This document shows, piece after piece, positions 25,345 through 33,171 of a stretch of DNA of 33,271 nt (position 1 is its first letter; the number at the start of each line of letters is the position of its first letter). Below the pieces are notes generated by a model, which was given only the letters and a program-made list of their open reading frames with translations, searched no databases and was not told the DNA's origin. Location: contig CAIXBH010000160.1 in the NCBI GenBank assembly GCA_903917615.1, positions 1-33,271 of the forward strand. The letters run 5' to 3'. The stretch is from an uncultured Chloroflexota bacterium. GTDB taxonomy: Bacteria > Chloroflexota > Dehalococcoidia > UBA2979. The translations under genes and the position numbers were made by a program.

Positions 25345-26052
25345 ATGAAGGTCATCGGCAAGGACATCGGCGACGCGCTGGACGCGATGTACGCCGAGAT
25401 CGAGCAGCGTGTGAAGGTGGAGGCGCAGTGCGACCTCCGCGTGGTGCCCCTGGACGGTGGCTCGTTCTCCAGCGTGGACTGGGAGCCGGGCGTGGTGACC
25501 ATCGCCCTGCACAACGGCGTGCAGCGCCGCGCGCTTGCCCATGTCTTCGGCGTTGCGCTCCAGCACGTCCGCCAGCGCCTCGACCACTACCCCGAGGTAC
25601 GCGAGGCGGCGACCGACGTGTATGGCGGCGACCTCGTCCGCGTCACCCTGCGTGAGCTGGTCATGGCGCCGGAGGCCGAGGTGCAGCTTGCGCCGCTGAA
25701 CCTCGACACCACATGGGAGGTGCAGCAGCGTCACGCCGGCCTGAAGGACCTGCTGCAGAACGCGCCTCCCGACTGGAACGAGGCCGGCACGCCGGGCATG
25801 GCCTTCGCCGCGCTGCAGTACGCGCGCTTCGCCATCGAACACCCCGCTGACCTTTGGGCTGCGCTGAAGGGCCCCTTCACCGAGCACCTGCCGGTTGCCG
25901 CCGAGCGCGGTGAGGCCGTCGTCGCACGCGTGCGCGAACACGGCTGGGCGAGCGCCGGCGCATGCCTCGAATCCCTCGTGGCCGCGCGCGAGGAACTCGG
26001 CATCGGCGACTACGTCGCGATCGAGGACCTGCGCAACGGCACGGTGCTGTAG
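25345..26052 (+). CDS. Hypothetical protein, 235 aa
   Basis: I do not recognise this protein. It has no signal peptide or membrane helix, is rich in Ala, Val, Glu and His, and appears mixed alpha/beta. A segment A-L-A-H-V-F-G-V-A-L-Q-H-V resembles a metal-binding helix but lacks H-E-x-x-H. AGGGAG precedes the ATG at 25345 by about 6 nt and the gene lies 21 nt after the glycosylase, so the two are likely co-transcribed. It ends 16 nt from the convergent HNH gene. Good codon pattern and ribosome binding site make it a real gene. Confidence 0.85.
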   Translation: MKVIGKDIGDALDAMYAEIEQRVKVEAQCDLRVVPLDGGSFSSVDWEPGVVTIALHNGVQRRALAHVFGVALQHVRQRLDHYPEVREAATDVYGGDLVRVTLRELVMAPEAEVQLAPLNLDTTWEVQQRHAGLKDLLQNAPPDWNEAGTPGMAFAALQYARFAIEHPADLWAALKGPFTEHLPVAAERGEAVVARVREHGWASAGACLESLVAAREELGIGDYVAIEDLRNGTVL

Positions 26053-26068
26053 AGCGCCGATTGACCTG

Positions 26069-26632
26069 CTAAGATGCAGCTGCCTCGGGCACATCGGTCG
26101 CGCCGGGCGGCGCACCGCGCCCCACCCATGACGTGACGAAGGGGCTCCACTCGCGGTAGCGCTCCAGATAAGGCGCGAACATTACCGCTGGGTGCGTCGA
26201 GGGGCGGCGCGGCTCCGTGAGGAGTTCCATGCGCGCCTCCTGAGGCGTGCGGCCGCCCTTGTGGTGATTGCATGCGCGGCACGCGGTGACGAGGTTCTCC
26301 CACACGTGCGGCCCGCCGCGATGCTTTGGCATGACGTGGTCGAGTGTCAGGTCTCCCCCACGGCGTCCGCAGTACTGGCACCGCTCCTGATCGCGCGCGA
26401 ACACCTCGCGCCGGGTCAGGCGTGGACGTGGGTGGGGGCGGCGCACGAAGTGGCGCAGGCGGATGACGGAGGGGGTGGCGTAGCGGTCGCTGGCACCGAG
26501 GATCGGCTCGTCCCCGCTTTCGAGGACTTCGGCCTTGCCGTGGAAGACGAGAACGAACGCGCGACCTACCGAGCACACGTTGAGGGGCTCGTAGTTCTGG
26601 TTGAGCACCAGCGCGCGTCGCTGGATCGCCAC
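26069..26632 (-). CDS. HNH endonuclease family protein
   Basis: 187-aa protein with an HNH fold: C-Q-Y-C-G-R, then L-T-L-D-H-V-M-P (first catalytic His), W-E-N-L-V-T-A-C-R-A-C-N-H-H-K-G. Two C-x2-C pairs bind structural zinc. The N-terminus A-L-V-L-N-Q-N-Y-E-P-L-N-V belongs to a widespread housekeeping-type HNH family of unknown role. The GTG at 26632 is preferred to the longer open frame because a TACACT promoter box lies at 26703-26698 and GAGGG precedes the GTG. Confidence 0.88.
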   Translation of the reverse strand: MAIQRRALVLNQNYEPLNVCSVGRAFVLVFHGKAEVLESGDEPILGASDRYATPSVIRLRHFVRRPHPRPRLTRREVFARDQERCQYCGRRGGDLTLDHVMPKHRGGPHVWENLVTACRACNHHKGGRTPQEARMELLTEPRRPSTHPAVMFAPYLERYREWSPFVTSWVGRGAPPGATDVPEAAAS

Positions 26633-26697
26633 CGCGCCCTCAATCCCCGCGCCGGCCGTGACCGGCGGCGTCCGTCTCTGGTGGGGAGGACGTTCGG

Positions 26698-26703
26698 AGT
26701 GTA
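26698..26703 (-). promoter_or_regulatory. Putative -10 box of the HNH gene
   Basis: TACACT on the minus strand, 65 nt before the chosen GTG. Transcription starting near 26691 would exclude the longer upstream frame. No clear -35. Confidence 0.4.
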
Positions 26704-26742
26704 CCGGATTCGGGAAGCCCCCGAGCGCCAGGCCCCGAGCGG

Positions 26743-27327
26743 CTAGGGCTTCGGGGCGGGCTTCGCCGTGGGCGTCGCTCCCGGCAGGACGGGCGGCACT
26801 GCACTCGGGCCGAGGAGTCCCTGCCACTGGCTGAGCTGCTGAAGGGGGTTACGGAACTCCGCCGGAAGGACGAGCTCCACGAACGGCAGCCGGTCGAGGA
26901 AGACAGGGGCCAGCCTGGACTCGTGCACCGCGCGGGCCACCGTCGTCTGGGCCGGAAACACCGACACCACGATGAGGAACACCTCGACGAGGAGCAGGCC
27001 CTTCACGAACCCGAAGACGGCGCCTCCCAGGTGGTCGATAGGCCCGAGCATCAGGACGGCCGCGACCGACCTGAGGAACATGCCGATCACCTGTCCGGCC
27101 ACGGCGGTTCCGACGAAGATCGCCGCGAACGCAGCCAGGCGGCGCGTGTTCGGATCAGGCACGAGAAACTCGAGGTTCGTCGAGAGGTTGTCGTAGAAGA
27201 GTCCGGAGAGCATCAGGCCGGCGACCAGCGAGAGCAGCGAAATCGCCTCGCGGATCAGGCCGTTGGAGAACGCGCGGAACGTCATCCAGGCGAGTACGCC
27301 GGCGATCAGCAGGTCGACCCAGTTCAT
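26743..27327 (-). CDS. CvpA family membrane protein
   Basis: 194 aa with four predicted membrane helices (about 5-20, 27-45, 62-85, 100-122), the W-V-D start and the G-x-x-R-E-A-I-S-L-L motif of CvpA/colicin V production proteins. A Pro/Ala-rich tail ends it. CvpA supports envelope integrity in other bacteria. GAGGTG lies 4 nt before the ATG. It lies 45 nt downstream of radC on the same strand. Confidence 0.88.
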   Translation of the reverse strand: MNWVDLLIAGVLAWMTFRAFSNGLIREAISLLSLVAGLMLSGLFYDNLSTNLEFLVPDPNTRRLAAFAAIFVGTAVAGQVIGMFLRSVAAVLMLGPIDHLGGAVFGFVKGLLLVEVFLIVVSVFPAQTTVARAVHESRLAPVFLDRLPFVELVLPAEFRNPLQQLSQWQGLLGPSAVPPVLPGATPTAKPAPKP

Positions 27328-27372
27328 GACACCTCGACCGATCCGCCCGCCCGCAGGGATGTTAGCAGAACG

Positions 27373-28125
27373 CTACTCGAAGCCGAGGTGGCGCTCCCGC
27401 ATCGACACCCAGCGGTCGCGACCCTGCCCGAGGACGAGGTGGTCCAGCACCGGAATGTCGAGGAGCGTGCCGGCCTCGATGGCTGATCGCGTGAACTCAA
27501 TGTCGTCTGCGCTCGGTGCGGGGTCGCCGCTGGGATGGTTGTGCGCGAGCGCGATCTTGCTCGCGTTCAGGCGGACCGCCTCGCGGAAGACCTCGGCCAC
27601 CCGTCCCCCCGCCGCGCTCACGGTGCCGCGGTAGAGCACCGGTGCCGCGAGGACGTGGTGCTTCGTATCGAGCACCACCACCCGCAGTTCCTCCTGCGGA
27701 AGCAGCTCCATCTCGGCGTGTAGCAGACGCGCGATGTCTGCCGGGCTGGTCACCGTGGGGCGCGACGCGCCGTCCTCGAGCGCCACGCGTCTGCCCAGCT
27801 CGAACGCGGCCGCGATCGTCGTCGCCTTTGCCGGCCCGATGCCGTGCGCGCCGCCGAGGGTCGCGAGGTCTGTCGCGGCGACGCCGCGCAGGCCGCCGCG
27901 TTCATGCAGCAGCTGCGCCGCGACGGCCAGAACGTCCTCGCGTGCGGTGCCGGTGCGCAGCAGGATCGCCAGCAGTTCCTCGGTCTTCAGCGCGCCGGGG
28001 CCGAGGCGTTCAAGCCGCTCGCGTGGGCGCTCGGCGTCCGGCATCTCGGCCACGCGGACGCGATACGGTGCGGGCTCCTCAGGGCTCGATGCGTCGCGTG
28101 CGGGGCCGTCGCCACCGTGCTGCAT
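27373..28125 (-). CDS. radC: RadC family JAB/MPN domain protein
   Basis: 250 aa. N-terminal R-P-R-E-R-L and L-L-A-I-L-L-R-T-G, a helix-hairpin-helix (H-G-I-G-P-A-K-A) and the MPN metalloprotease-type motif E-V-F...H-N-H-P-S-G-D-P-x-P-S-x-x-D. All RadC metal ligands are present. The function is debated; an early DNA repair claim has been questioned. The ATG at 28125, 14 nt after the upstream stop, gives a 30-residue leader before the conserved region; no strong ribosome binding site is seen. Confidence 0.94.
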   Translation of the reverse strand: MQHGGDGPARDASSPEEPAPYRVRVAEMPDAERPRERLERLGPGALKTEELLAILLRTGTAREDVLAVAAQLLHERGGLRGVAATDLATLGGAHGIGPAKATTIAAAFELGRRVALEDGASRPTVTSPADIARLLHAEMELLPQEELRVVVLDTKHHVLAAPVLYRGTVSAAGGRVAEVFREAVRLNASKIALAHNHPSGDPAPSADDIEFTRSAIEAGTLLDIPVLDHLVLGQGRDRWVSMRERHLGFE

Positions 28126-28139
28126 CGGCGGGGGCGGGC

Positions 28140-28586
28140 CTAGCGAGTGGCCCGCTGCCCGCGATCGCGGGCGAGGCTGATGACCATCGTCGTGTGGGGC
28201 CAGTGCTCGACGACCACCTCGTCGCCCGGTCGAAGCTCGGCTGCCGCGATCGGACCGATCTCGAAGAGCAGCCGGTCGACCAGCATGTAGTCGACGCGCC
28301 CGATGAACAGGTACTTCGACTTCTTCCACAGCCGCGCGATCTGGCCGCGCGTCGTCGTGGGCTCGGCGCGCAGGTCGCGCAGCGTCGAGATCGCCTCGAA
28401 GTCCACGGCGATCGCGCAGATCGCGAGGATGATCGCCGGCATGAGCGACGCCGGCAGGTACTGCGCGGAGTACGCGACGAGGCCGGTGATCACGATGGCG
28501 GTCGGCGTGAGCAGGATCGCCCGGCGGACGAGCGCCGTGCGGTGGTTGGCGCGCTGCTCCAGGTAGTCGAGTTCTGCGTTGGACAT
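28140..28586 (-). CDS. Small hypothetical membrane protein, 148 aa
   Basis: Two adjacent membrane helices (about residues 24-42 and 46-62) follow a charged N-terminus. A cytoplasmic C-terminal region (about 80-148) has a basic patch (W-K-K-S-K-Y-L) and a beta-rich part with L-R-P-G-D-E-V-V-V-E-H-W. The family is not recognised. GAGGTGA lies 7 nt before the ATG. It sits 20 nt after the LysM protein, suggesting an envelope operon. Confidence 0.82.
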   Translation of the reverse strand: MSNAELDYLEQRANHRTALVRRAILLTPTAIVITGLVAYSAQYLPASLMPAIILAICAIAVDFEAISTLRDLRAEPTTTRGQIARLWKKSKYLFIGRVDYMLVDRLLFEIGPIAAAELRPGDEVVVEHWPHTTMVISLARDRGQRATR

Positions 28587-28606
28587 CGGGCCGTCACCTC
28601 GAGGGG

Positions 28607-29173
28607 CTACCGCGGGATGGTGAGCGTATCGCCAACCTGGATCGCTGTGGGGTTCGTGATGTTGTTGGCACGCTGAATTGCGTCCACGGTGACCCCCGCC
28701 TGGTCGGCGATGCCGGTCAGCGTGTCGCCCGGCTTCACGGTGTAGGTGTTGTTCGCGGGCGTGGGACGGGGCGTCGCGGTCGCGCTGGCGGTCGGCGTCG
28801 GGGTCGCGGCCGCGCCCGACGCGCCGGAGGCGCCAGTCGTGCCGGAGGAAGCCGCTGCGGTGGCCGCGGGTGCGCCGCTCGCGGCGGCCGTTGCGGTCGT
28901 CTTCGGCGCGGCCGCCGTCGGCACGATCCCGGCGATGGAGGACGGCGGGCGATCCTGGTCCGCGCCTGAGGGCGGCAGGACGAGCAGCCACACGGCGACC
29001 AGCGAGCCCACGAGAAGCGCGAGGAGCGAGCCGCGGAAGACCCGGTAGGACGGCACGGCCAGTACGGGGTCGGCGCACCGCGCGCAGAGGGCGTCGCCGT
29101 GGTCGTCGCAGTAGAGCGCGCCGCACCGCGGGCACTCCTGCACGGCCTCCTGATCGCACCGGAAACACTGCAT
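28607..29173 (-). CDS. Zinc finger - membrane helix - LysM protein
   Basis: 188 aa. The N-terminal 35 residues form a B-box-like zinc finger (Cys3, 6, 14, 17, 22, His25, Cys30, 33). One membrane helix (about 48-67) follows, then a long Ala/Thr/Ser/Pro linker and a C-terminal LysM domain (about 143-188, Y-T-V-K-P-G-D-T-L). LysM binds peptidoglycan, so the protein should span the membrane with a cytoplasmic zinc finger and a wall-binding end. The ATG at 29173 follows a TAGGCT box by 6 nt, with no ribosome binding site, suggesting leaderless translation; a TTG at 29179 is in frame. Confidence 0.9.
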   Translation of the reverse strand: MQCFRCDQEAVQECPRCGALYCDDHGDALCARCADPVLAVPSYRVFRGSLLALLVGSLVAVWLLVLPPSGADQDRPPSSIAGIVPTAAAPKTTATAAASGAPAATAAASSGTTGASGASGAAATPTPTASATATPRPTPANNTYTVKPGDTLTGIADQAGVTVDAIQRANNITNPTAIQVGDTLTIPR

Positions 29174-29179
29174 GTTCAA

Positions 29180-29185
29180 AGCCTA
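29180..29185 (-). promoter_or_regulatory. Putative -10 box giving a leaderless LysM-protein transcript
   Basis: TAGGCT on the minus strand, six bases before the ATG at 29173. Same arrangement as at thrB. No clear -35. Confidence 0.4.
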
Positions 29186-29270
29186 TCACCGCTCCGGGCA
29201 GAGCCGCGAAGCCGCCTGCGGCGGGCGACCGTCAGGTACGGAGCGGAACGTTCGAGGCACCCCGAACACA

Positions 29271-29310
29271 GAAACGGAGCACCGGCCGCCGCAGCCCGGT
29301 GCTCCGCTTC
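29271..29310 (-). terminator. Rho-independent terminator after rplL
   Basis: An 11-bp perfect inverted repeat (CGGAGCACCGG at 29275-29285 and its complement at 29296-29306) with a 10-nt loop is followed on the minus strand by TTTCTGTG. It lies about 70 nt past the rplL stop and should end the ribosomal operon. Confidence 0.85.
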
Positions 29311-29378
29311 TGGGAGATGCGTCAGGAAGATCGGTCGGGCCACAGACGCCAGCGGCGTCCGCGGCCGGCCGACACGGA

Positions 29379-29759
29379 CTACTTGAGCTCGACCTTGGCG
29401 CCGGCCTCTTCGAGCTTCGCCTTGGCAGCCATCGCCTCGTCCTTGGCGACCGACTCCTTGATGGGCTTCGGCGCGGCCTCGACGAGGTCCTTGGCCTCCT
29501 TGAGGCCCAGGCTCGTGAGCTCGCGGACCGCCTTGATGACGTTGATCTTGTTGTCACCGAAGTCGGTGAGGATGACGGTGAACTCGTCCTGCTCCTCGGC
29601 CGCGGCCGCACCGGCGTCGCCGCCCGCGGGCATCGCCATCATGGCCATCGGGGCAGCGGCGGTGACGCCGAACTCTTCCTCGATCGCCTTGTTCAGGTCG
29701 CGGAGCTCGATCAGGGTCATGCCCTTGATGATCTCCAGCGCGTCTTCAACCTTGGCCAT
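29379..29759 (-). CDS. rplL: 50S ribosomal protein L7/L12
   Basis: 126 aa. N-terminal dimerisation helices, an Ala/Gly-rich hinge with acidic end (E-E-Q-D-E-F-T-V) and the conserved C-terminal domain [24 protein letters not shown]. Forms the ribosomal stalk with L10 and recruits translation factors. GAGGAGG lies 5 nt before the ATG. rplJ is upstream by 60 nt. A terminator follows instead of rpoB. Confidence 0.98.
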   Translation of the reverse strand: MAKVEDALEIIKGMTLIELRDLNKAIEEEFGVTAAAPMAMMAMPAGGDAGAAAAEEQDEFTVILTDFGDNKINVIKAVRELTSLGLKEAKDLVEAAPKPIKESVAKDEAMAAKAKLEEAGAKVELK

Positions 29760-29819
29760 TGTGTCCTCCTCACCGCCGTCGGCGGTTGTTCCCTGTTTGA
29801 ATGCCGACCGGTACCGCGA

Positions 29820-30347
29820 TTACGCGGTTTCGAGCTGCTTGGCGCGCGCCTCGATGAGGCCCGCGAACTTCCGCTGGGTTGCGAGGAGCAGCCCGGCGAA
29901 CTCCGAGATCTTGCCGATGACGTTGCCGGCCAGCTTGGCCGCCAACTCGTCGCGCGACGGCACCGTCGCGAGGTCCCGCACGTACGCCTCGTCGACGAGC
30001 GTGCCTCCGACGATCGCGCGCCGAATGGCCACCGCCGACTGGTCGTTCGCGCGGAGGAAGGCCGTGAGGGCCTTCGCCGCGGAGACCGGCTCGTCGAAGC
30101 CGACCACGATCGCCGTCGGCCCGTCGGCGAGGTCGCCGAACTGCGGCTTGCCGATGCTCTCGGCAGCGATCTTGAGCAGCGTGTTCTTGACCACCATCAT
30201 CTCCGCGCCGACGGCGCGCAGCTGCTGGCGGAGCTCGATCTGCTTCGCCATCGGGACGCCCTGGTACGCGGTCGAGATCGCGATCTCGGCGCGCTCGATC
30301 AATTGCTTGATCTCGGCGACCTGCTCAACCTTCTTCTGTGTGGGCAA
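29820..30347 (-). CDS. rplJ: 50S ribosomal protein L10
   Basis: 175 aa, normal for the family. P-T-Q-K-K-V-E-Q-V-A-E-I-K at the N-terminus, the M-V-V-K-N-T-L segment that binds 23S rRNA, and C-terminal helices for L7/L12 dimers. The start is a TTG at 30347, preceded 6 nt upstream by AAGGGG; the longer frame to 30419 runs into the leader structure. It is likely autoregulated through the leader at 30478-30563. Confidence 0.96.
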   Translation of the reverse strand: MPTQKKVEQVAEIKQLIERAEIAISTAYQGVPMAKQIELRQQLRAVGAEMMVVKNTLLKIAAESIGKPQFGDLADGPTAIVVGFDEPVSAAKALTAFLRANDQSAVAIRRAIVGGTLVDEAYVRDLATVPSRDELAAKLAGNVIGKISEFAGLLLATQRKFAGLIEARAKQLETA

Positions 30348-30477
30348 ACCCACCCCCTTCGTCGTGCGTCTCGGACCCCGTGCCCGTCTTCGGGCCCGAG
30401 ATCGAAATGCGCCCTGCACCGTCGATTCGGTGAGGGCGCGACACGCGACGGCGCTGGGCGCGTCGGGGTGGTGCGTA

Positions 30478-30563
30478 TTCCCTCGCCTCGACGGGTGGCC
30501 GGTCTCGGCCGTTATCCCCCGCTGGGGGCCCGTGTTCTTCGGCGGCTGCCTCCCTACGGAGGC
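30478..30563 (-). ncRNA. L10 leader (rplJ autoregulatory RNA)
   Basis: On the minus strand, three hairpins lie between rplA and rplJ: GCCTCC/GGAGGC (30548-30563), CCCCC/GGGGG (30516-30528) and GGCCG/CGGCC (30497-30510). The last two are enclosed by ACGGG (30533-30529) pairing with CCCGT (30495-30491), which is followed by CGAGG. A G-A-A-G-A internal bulge precedes ACGGG. This matches the layout of known L10 leaders, where L10 with L7/L12 binds and represses translation. The rest of the 282-nt spacer holds a further hairpin near 30385-30410 (GCCCG/CGGGC). Confidence 0.75.
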
Positions 30564-30629
30564 GCTCAGTCAGTATGCCTGGCGCCGCGGTCCTCGTCCA
30601 GCGAGGTGCCGGGCGCCCAGAGCTCCGCG

Positions 30630-31349
30630 CTACGCCGGGACGGCGGAGCGCGTCTTCAGCTCGTTCAGGTCGAGGTGGACACCCGGGCCCATCGTCGAGG
30701 TGATCGATGCGGCACGAATGAGGTCGCCCTTGGCGCCCGTCGGGCGCTGCCGGTAGATCTCGTCCACCATCGCGTTGAGGTTATCCCGGATCTGGTCGGC
30801 CTGGAAGGACGCCTTACCGAGGATGACGTGCAGCACGTTGGTGCGGTCGATGCGGAAGTCCACACGGCCGGACTTCGCCTCGTTGATGCCGCGCGCCAGG
30901 TCCTCCACGTTGAGGACGGTGTTGTTACGCGGGTTCGGCATGAGACCGCGGGGCCCCAGGACGCGGCCGAGGCCACCGACCTTGCCCATCAGCTCGCGCT
31001 GGGCGATGGCGACGTCGAAGTCGAAGAAGCCACCCTGCACGCGCCGGATCAGGTCGTCGCTGCCGACGATGTCCGCCCCCGCGCGCTCGGCGATGGCGGC
31101 AGCCTCACCCTCGGCGAAGACCAGGACGCGCACGTCCTTGCCCACGCCGTGCGGGAGGATGACCGAGCCGCGGAGCACCTGGTCCGCGTGCCGGCCGTCG
31201 AGGCCCGTCTTCATGTGGAGCTCGACGGTCTCGTCGAACTTCGCGGTCGCGCACTGCTTCACGAGGGCGATCGCCTCGTCCAGCGAGTACGCCTTGTCCT
31301 TGTCCACCTGCGCGCGGAGCGCGCCGATGCGCTTCGGTTCCTTGGCCAT
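30630..31349 (-). CDS. rplA: 50S ribosomal protein L1
   Basis: 239 aa. Contains the family signature G-L-M-P-N-P-R-N-N-T-V and K-x-G-R-V-D-F-R-x-D-x-x. Binds the L1 stalk of 23S rRNA. The ATG overlaps the last base of the rplK stop (TAATG), so the genes are translationally coupled. Confidence 0.98.
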   Translation of the reverse strand: MAKEPKRIGALRAQVDKDKAYSLDEAIALVKQCATAKFDETVELHMKTGLDGRHADQVLRGSVILPHGVGKDVRVLVFAEGEAAAIAERAGADIVGSDDLIRRVQGGFFDFDVAIAQRELMGKVGGLGRVLGPRGLMPNPRNNTVLNVEDLARGINEAKSGRVDFRIDRTNVLHVILGKASFQADQIRDNLNAMVDEIYRQRPTGAKGDLIRAASITSTMGPGVHLDLNELKTRSAVPA

Positions 31350-31771
31350 TACTCGACCTCGATCCCCATCGAGCGCGCAGAGCCCTCGATGATCCGCACT
31401 GCGTCCTCGATGTTGCCCGTGTTGAGGTCGGGGAGCTTGAGCTCCGCGATCTCGCGGACCTGCTTCGCGGTGATCTTGCCGGCCTTGACCTGCAGGTTCT
31501 TCGCGGAGCCCTTCGTGATGCCCGCCGCGCGTCGCAGCAGGTCAGACGCCGGCGGCGTCTTGGTCACGAAGGTGAACGAGCGGTCCTCGAAGATGGTGAT
31601 CTTCGCGGGGATGATCTGCCCGGTCTGGTTCTTCGTCTGCTCGTTGTACGCCTTGACGAAGTCCATGATGTTGATGCCGTGCGGGCCCAGTGCAGTACCG
31701 ACCGGGGGAGCGGGGTTCGCCGCTCCGGCGGGGATCTGCAGGGTCACGACGGTGCGGACCTTCTTCGCCAT
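31349..31771 (-). CDS. rplK: 50S ribosomal protein L11
   Basis: 140 aa. [21 protein letters not shown] near the N-terminus and the F-V-T-K-T-P-P segment are diagnostic. AAAGGAAG lies 6 nt before the ATG at 31771. Part of the GTPase-associated centre. Confidence 0.98.
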   Translation of the reverse strand: MAKKVRTVVTLQIPAGAANPAPPVGTALGPHGINIMDFVKAYNEQTKNQTGQIIPAKITIFEDRSFTFVTKTPPASDLLRRAAGITKGSAKNLQVKAGKITAKQVREIAELKLPDLNTGNIEDAVRIIEGSARSMGIEVE

Positions 31772-31796
31772 CCGATGCTTCCTTTCGCCAGGCCTC

Positions 31797-31849
31797 GCCG
31801 GCACCGTGCCGGCCTCGCCTCGCTCCCTCCGTCCCTCGAATGCCGAGGG
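31797..31849 (-). promoter_or_regulatory. Two hairpins in the nusG-rplK spacer
   Basis: GCCGGCA/TGCCGGC (31797-31813, 3-nt loop) is flanked by direct GGCCTCGCC copies. CCCTCG/CGAGGG (31833-31849, 5-nt loop) lies nearer nusG. They may act as an attenuator or an rplK leader. No T run follows, so a terminator is unlikely. Confidence 0.5.
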
Positions 31850-31864
31850 GGTGGAGGTGTGTGC

Positions 31865-32467
31865 CTACTGTTTCTGGACCTGCAGGAAGTCCAGTTCCAC
31901 GGGGGTCTCGCGGCCGAACATGGAAACGAGGACGCGTACGCGCCCCTTCTCCACGTCGATCGCATCGACCACACCGATCATGTCGCTGAACGGACCGTCC
32001 GTGACGGTGACCGACTCCCCGATCTGGAAGCCGACGTTGATGCGCGGCGCCGCGGAGGTCATCTGCTTGAGGATCTTCTCCACCTCGGCATCGCCGAGCG
32101 CCTGCGGGCGCGAGCGGTCAGCCTCGTTGGAGCCGGCGAAGCCGGTGACGGCGGGGGTGTTGCGGACGACGTACCAGGAGTCGTCCGTCATCACCATCTG
32201 CACGAAGACGTAGCCCGGGAAGAGCTTCCGGGAGACAGTCTTGCGCTGCCCGTCCTTGATCTCGATCTCGTCCTCGGTGGGGATGATCACCTGGAAGATC
32301 CGGTTGCTCATGTCCATCGTCTTGACGCGCTGCTCAAGCGAGGTCTTCACCTTGTTCTCGTAGCCCGAGTAGGTCTGGACGATGTACCAAGCGCGCCCGT
32401 CGTCCGGCGTCTCCTCGTCGACCGCTGCGGTCGTGGCCGAGGCGTCGGTGGTGCTGAGGTCGTTCAT
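31865..32467 (-). CDS. nusG: Transcription termination/antitermination protein NusG
   Basis: 200 aa. NGN domain begins W-Y-I-V-Q-T-Y-S-G-Y-E-N-K-V with P-G-Y-V-F-V at the end of the RNA polymerase-binding face; the KOW domain is V-T-D-G-P-F-S-D-M-I-G-V. An extra acidic Thr/Ala-rich 25-residue leader is present. GAGGAG lies 6 nt before the ATG. Follows secE by 19 nt. Confidence 0.97.
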   Translation of the reverse strand: MNDLSTTDASATTAAVDEETPDDGRAWYIVQTYSGYENKVKTSLEQRVKTMDMSNRIFQVIIPTEDEIEIKDGQRKTVSRKLFPGYVFVQMVMTDDSWYVVRNTPAVTGFAGSNEADRSRPQALGDAEVEKILKQMTSAAPRINVGFQIGESVTVTDGPFSDMIGVVDAIDVEKGRVRVLVSMFGRETPVELDFLQVQKQ

Positions 32468-32486
32468 GGGGATCTCCTCGCCGGTC

Positions 32487-32801
32487 CTAGCGGACCAGCA
32501 GGTGCTGGATCATCCAGCCGAACAGCAGGTCTGCCCCGCCCAGCACGACGCCGAGCGCGATGGAGACCACGATGACGACCGCGGTGAGGTTGGCCGTCTC
32601 CTGGCGGGTGGGCCAGGTCACCTTGCGGAGTTCGCTGATGATGTCGAGCGCCCAGCGCGGCTTCAGGAGCGAGCCGCGCTGCTGAGCGGCCTCTGCCGGG
32701 GTGGGTGGGGCGCTCATCGCGGCACGCGGCGGCTGCAACGCGCGCTGCGACTGCTGACGGCGCTCCGCGCGCTCTTGCGCGCGGCGCATCTCTCGTCCCA
32801 T
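32487..32801 (-). CDS. secE: Preprotein translocase subunit SecE
   Basis: 104 aa with a single C-terminal helix (about 80-98) and the amphipathic E-L-R-K-V-T-W-P-T-R-Q-E motif. The ATG at 32801 has AGGA 8 nt upstream; a shorter start at the internal Met (M-S-A-P-P) is possible. Essential Sec translocon component. Confidence 0.95.
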   Translation of the reverse strand: MGREMRRAQERAERRQQSQRALQPPRAAMSAPPTPAEAAQQRGSLLKPRWALDIISELRKVTWPTRQETANLTAVVIVVSIALGVVLGGADLLFGWMIQHLLVR

Positions 32802-32818
32802 GGTGAGTGTCCTGACTC

Positions 32819-32870
32819 CCGCCCTCGGGCGGTACTGGCGTCGCTGGACGGAGCCCCTCGCCGGAGGGGC
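32819..32870 (-). promoter_or_regulatory. Two GC hairpins in the rpmG-secE spacer
   Basis: GCCCCTC/GAGGGGC (32853-32870, 4-nt loop) and CCGCC/GGCGG (32819-32832). Many bacteria carry tRNA-Trp in this gap; no tRNA is seen here. They may stabilise or process the transcript. Confidence 0.45.
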
Positions 32871-32884
32871 GCCCTCAGGTGATC

Positions 32885-33049
32885 CTAGCGGGTTTCGCGG
32901 TGGGTGCGGGACACGCGGCAGCGCGGGCAGTACTTCTTCAGCTCCATGCGCTCCGGGTCGTTCCGCTTGTTCTTCTTTGTGACGTAGTTCCGCTCGCGGC
33001 ACTCCGTGCACGCCAGCGTGATGTGGTCGCGGTCGCCTGCCTTGGCCAT
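32885..33049 (-). CDS. rpmG: 50S ribosomal protein L33
   Basis: 54 aa. [16 protein letters not shown] then N-Y-V-T-K-K-N-K-R and K-Y-C-P-R-C. The four cysteines in two C-x2-C pairs make it the zinc-binding (C+) form. It sits between tuf and secE, its usual place. Confidence 0.97.
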   Translation of the reverse strand: MAKAGDRDHITLACTECRERNYVTKKNKRNDPERMELKKYCPRCRVSRTHRETR

Positions 33050-33075
33050 CGTTCGATCCTCTGTCTCAGACTGCC

Positions 33076-33163
33076 GCCCTCCCGCCGAGGAGGGCTCCCT
33101 CTGCCCCCTCCCCCACGATGGGGGAGGGCGGGCGGAGGTGGGTTCGCGGCCCCCGGGGCCGCG
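33076..33163. repeat. Cluster of three hairpins between rpmG and tuf
   Basis: GCCCTCC/GGAGGGC (33076-33095), CCCTCCCCCA/TGGGGGAGGG (10-bp arms, 3-nt loop, 33106-33128) and CGCGGCCCC/GGGGCCGCG (33145-33163) fill the 122-bp spacer. The middle one shares its core with the tmk element at 17224-17250, suggesting a dispersed palindrome. None has a T run; the one next to the tuf stop may still slow or end transcription. Confidence 0.7.
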
Positions 33164-33171
33164 GGTTCAAC

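Noticed and set aside
25530-25580. Metalloprotease H-E-x-x-H motif in the unknown protein
   Set aside because: The helix has two His residues but reads A-H-V-F-G-V-A-L-Q-H, with no H-E-x-x-H.
29172-32213. 1013-codon open frame on the plus strand
   Set aside because: It runs antisense to rplL, rplJ, rplA, rplK and the L10 leader; no recognisable motif.
32802-32884. Possible tRNA-Trp between rpmG and secE
   Set aside because: The gap is 83 bp and has hairpins but no cloverleaf, TTC arm or CCA anticodon arrangement.
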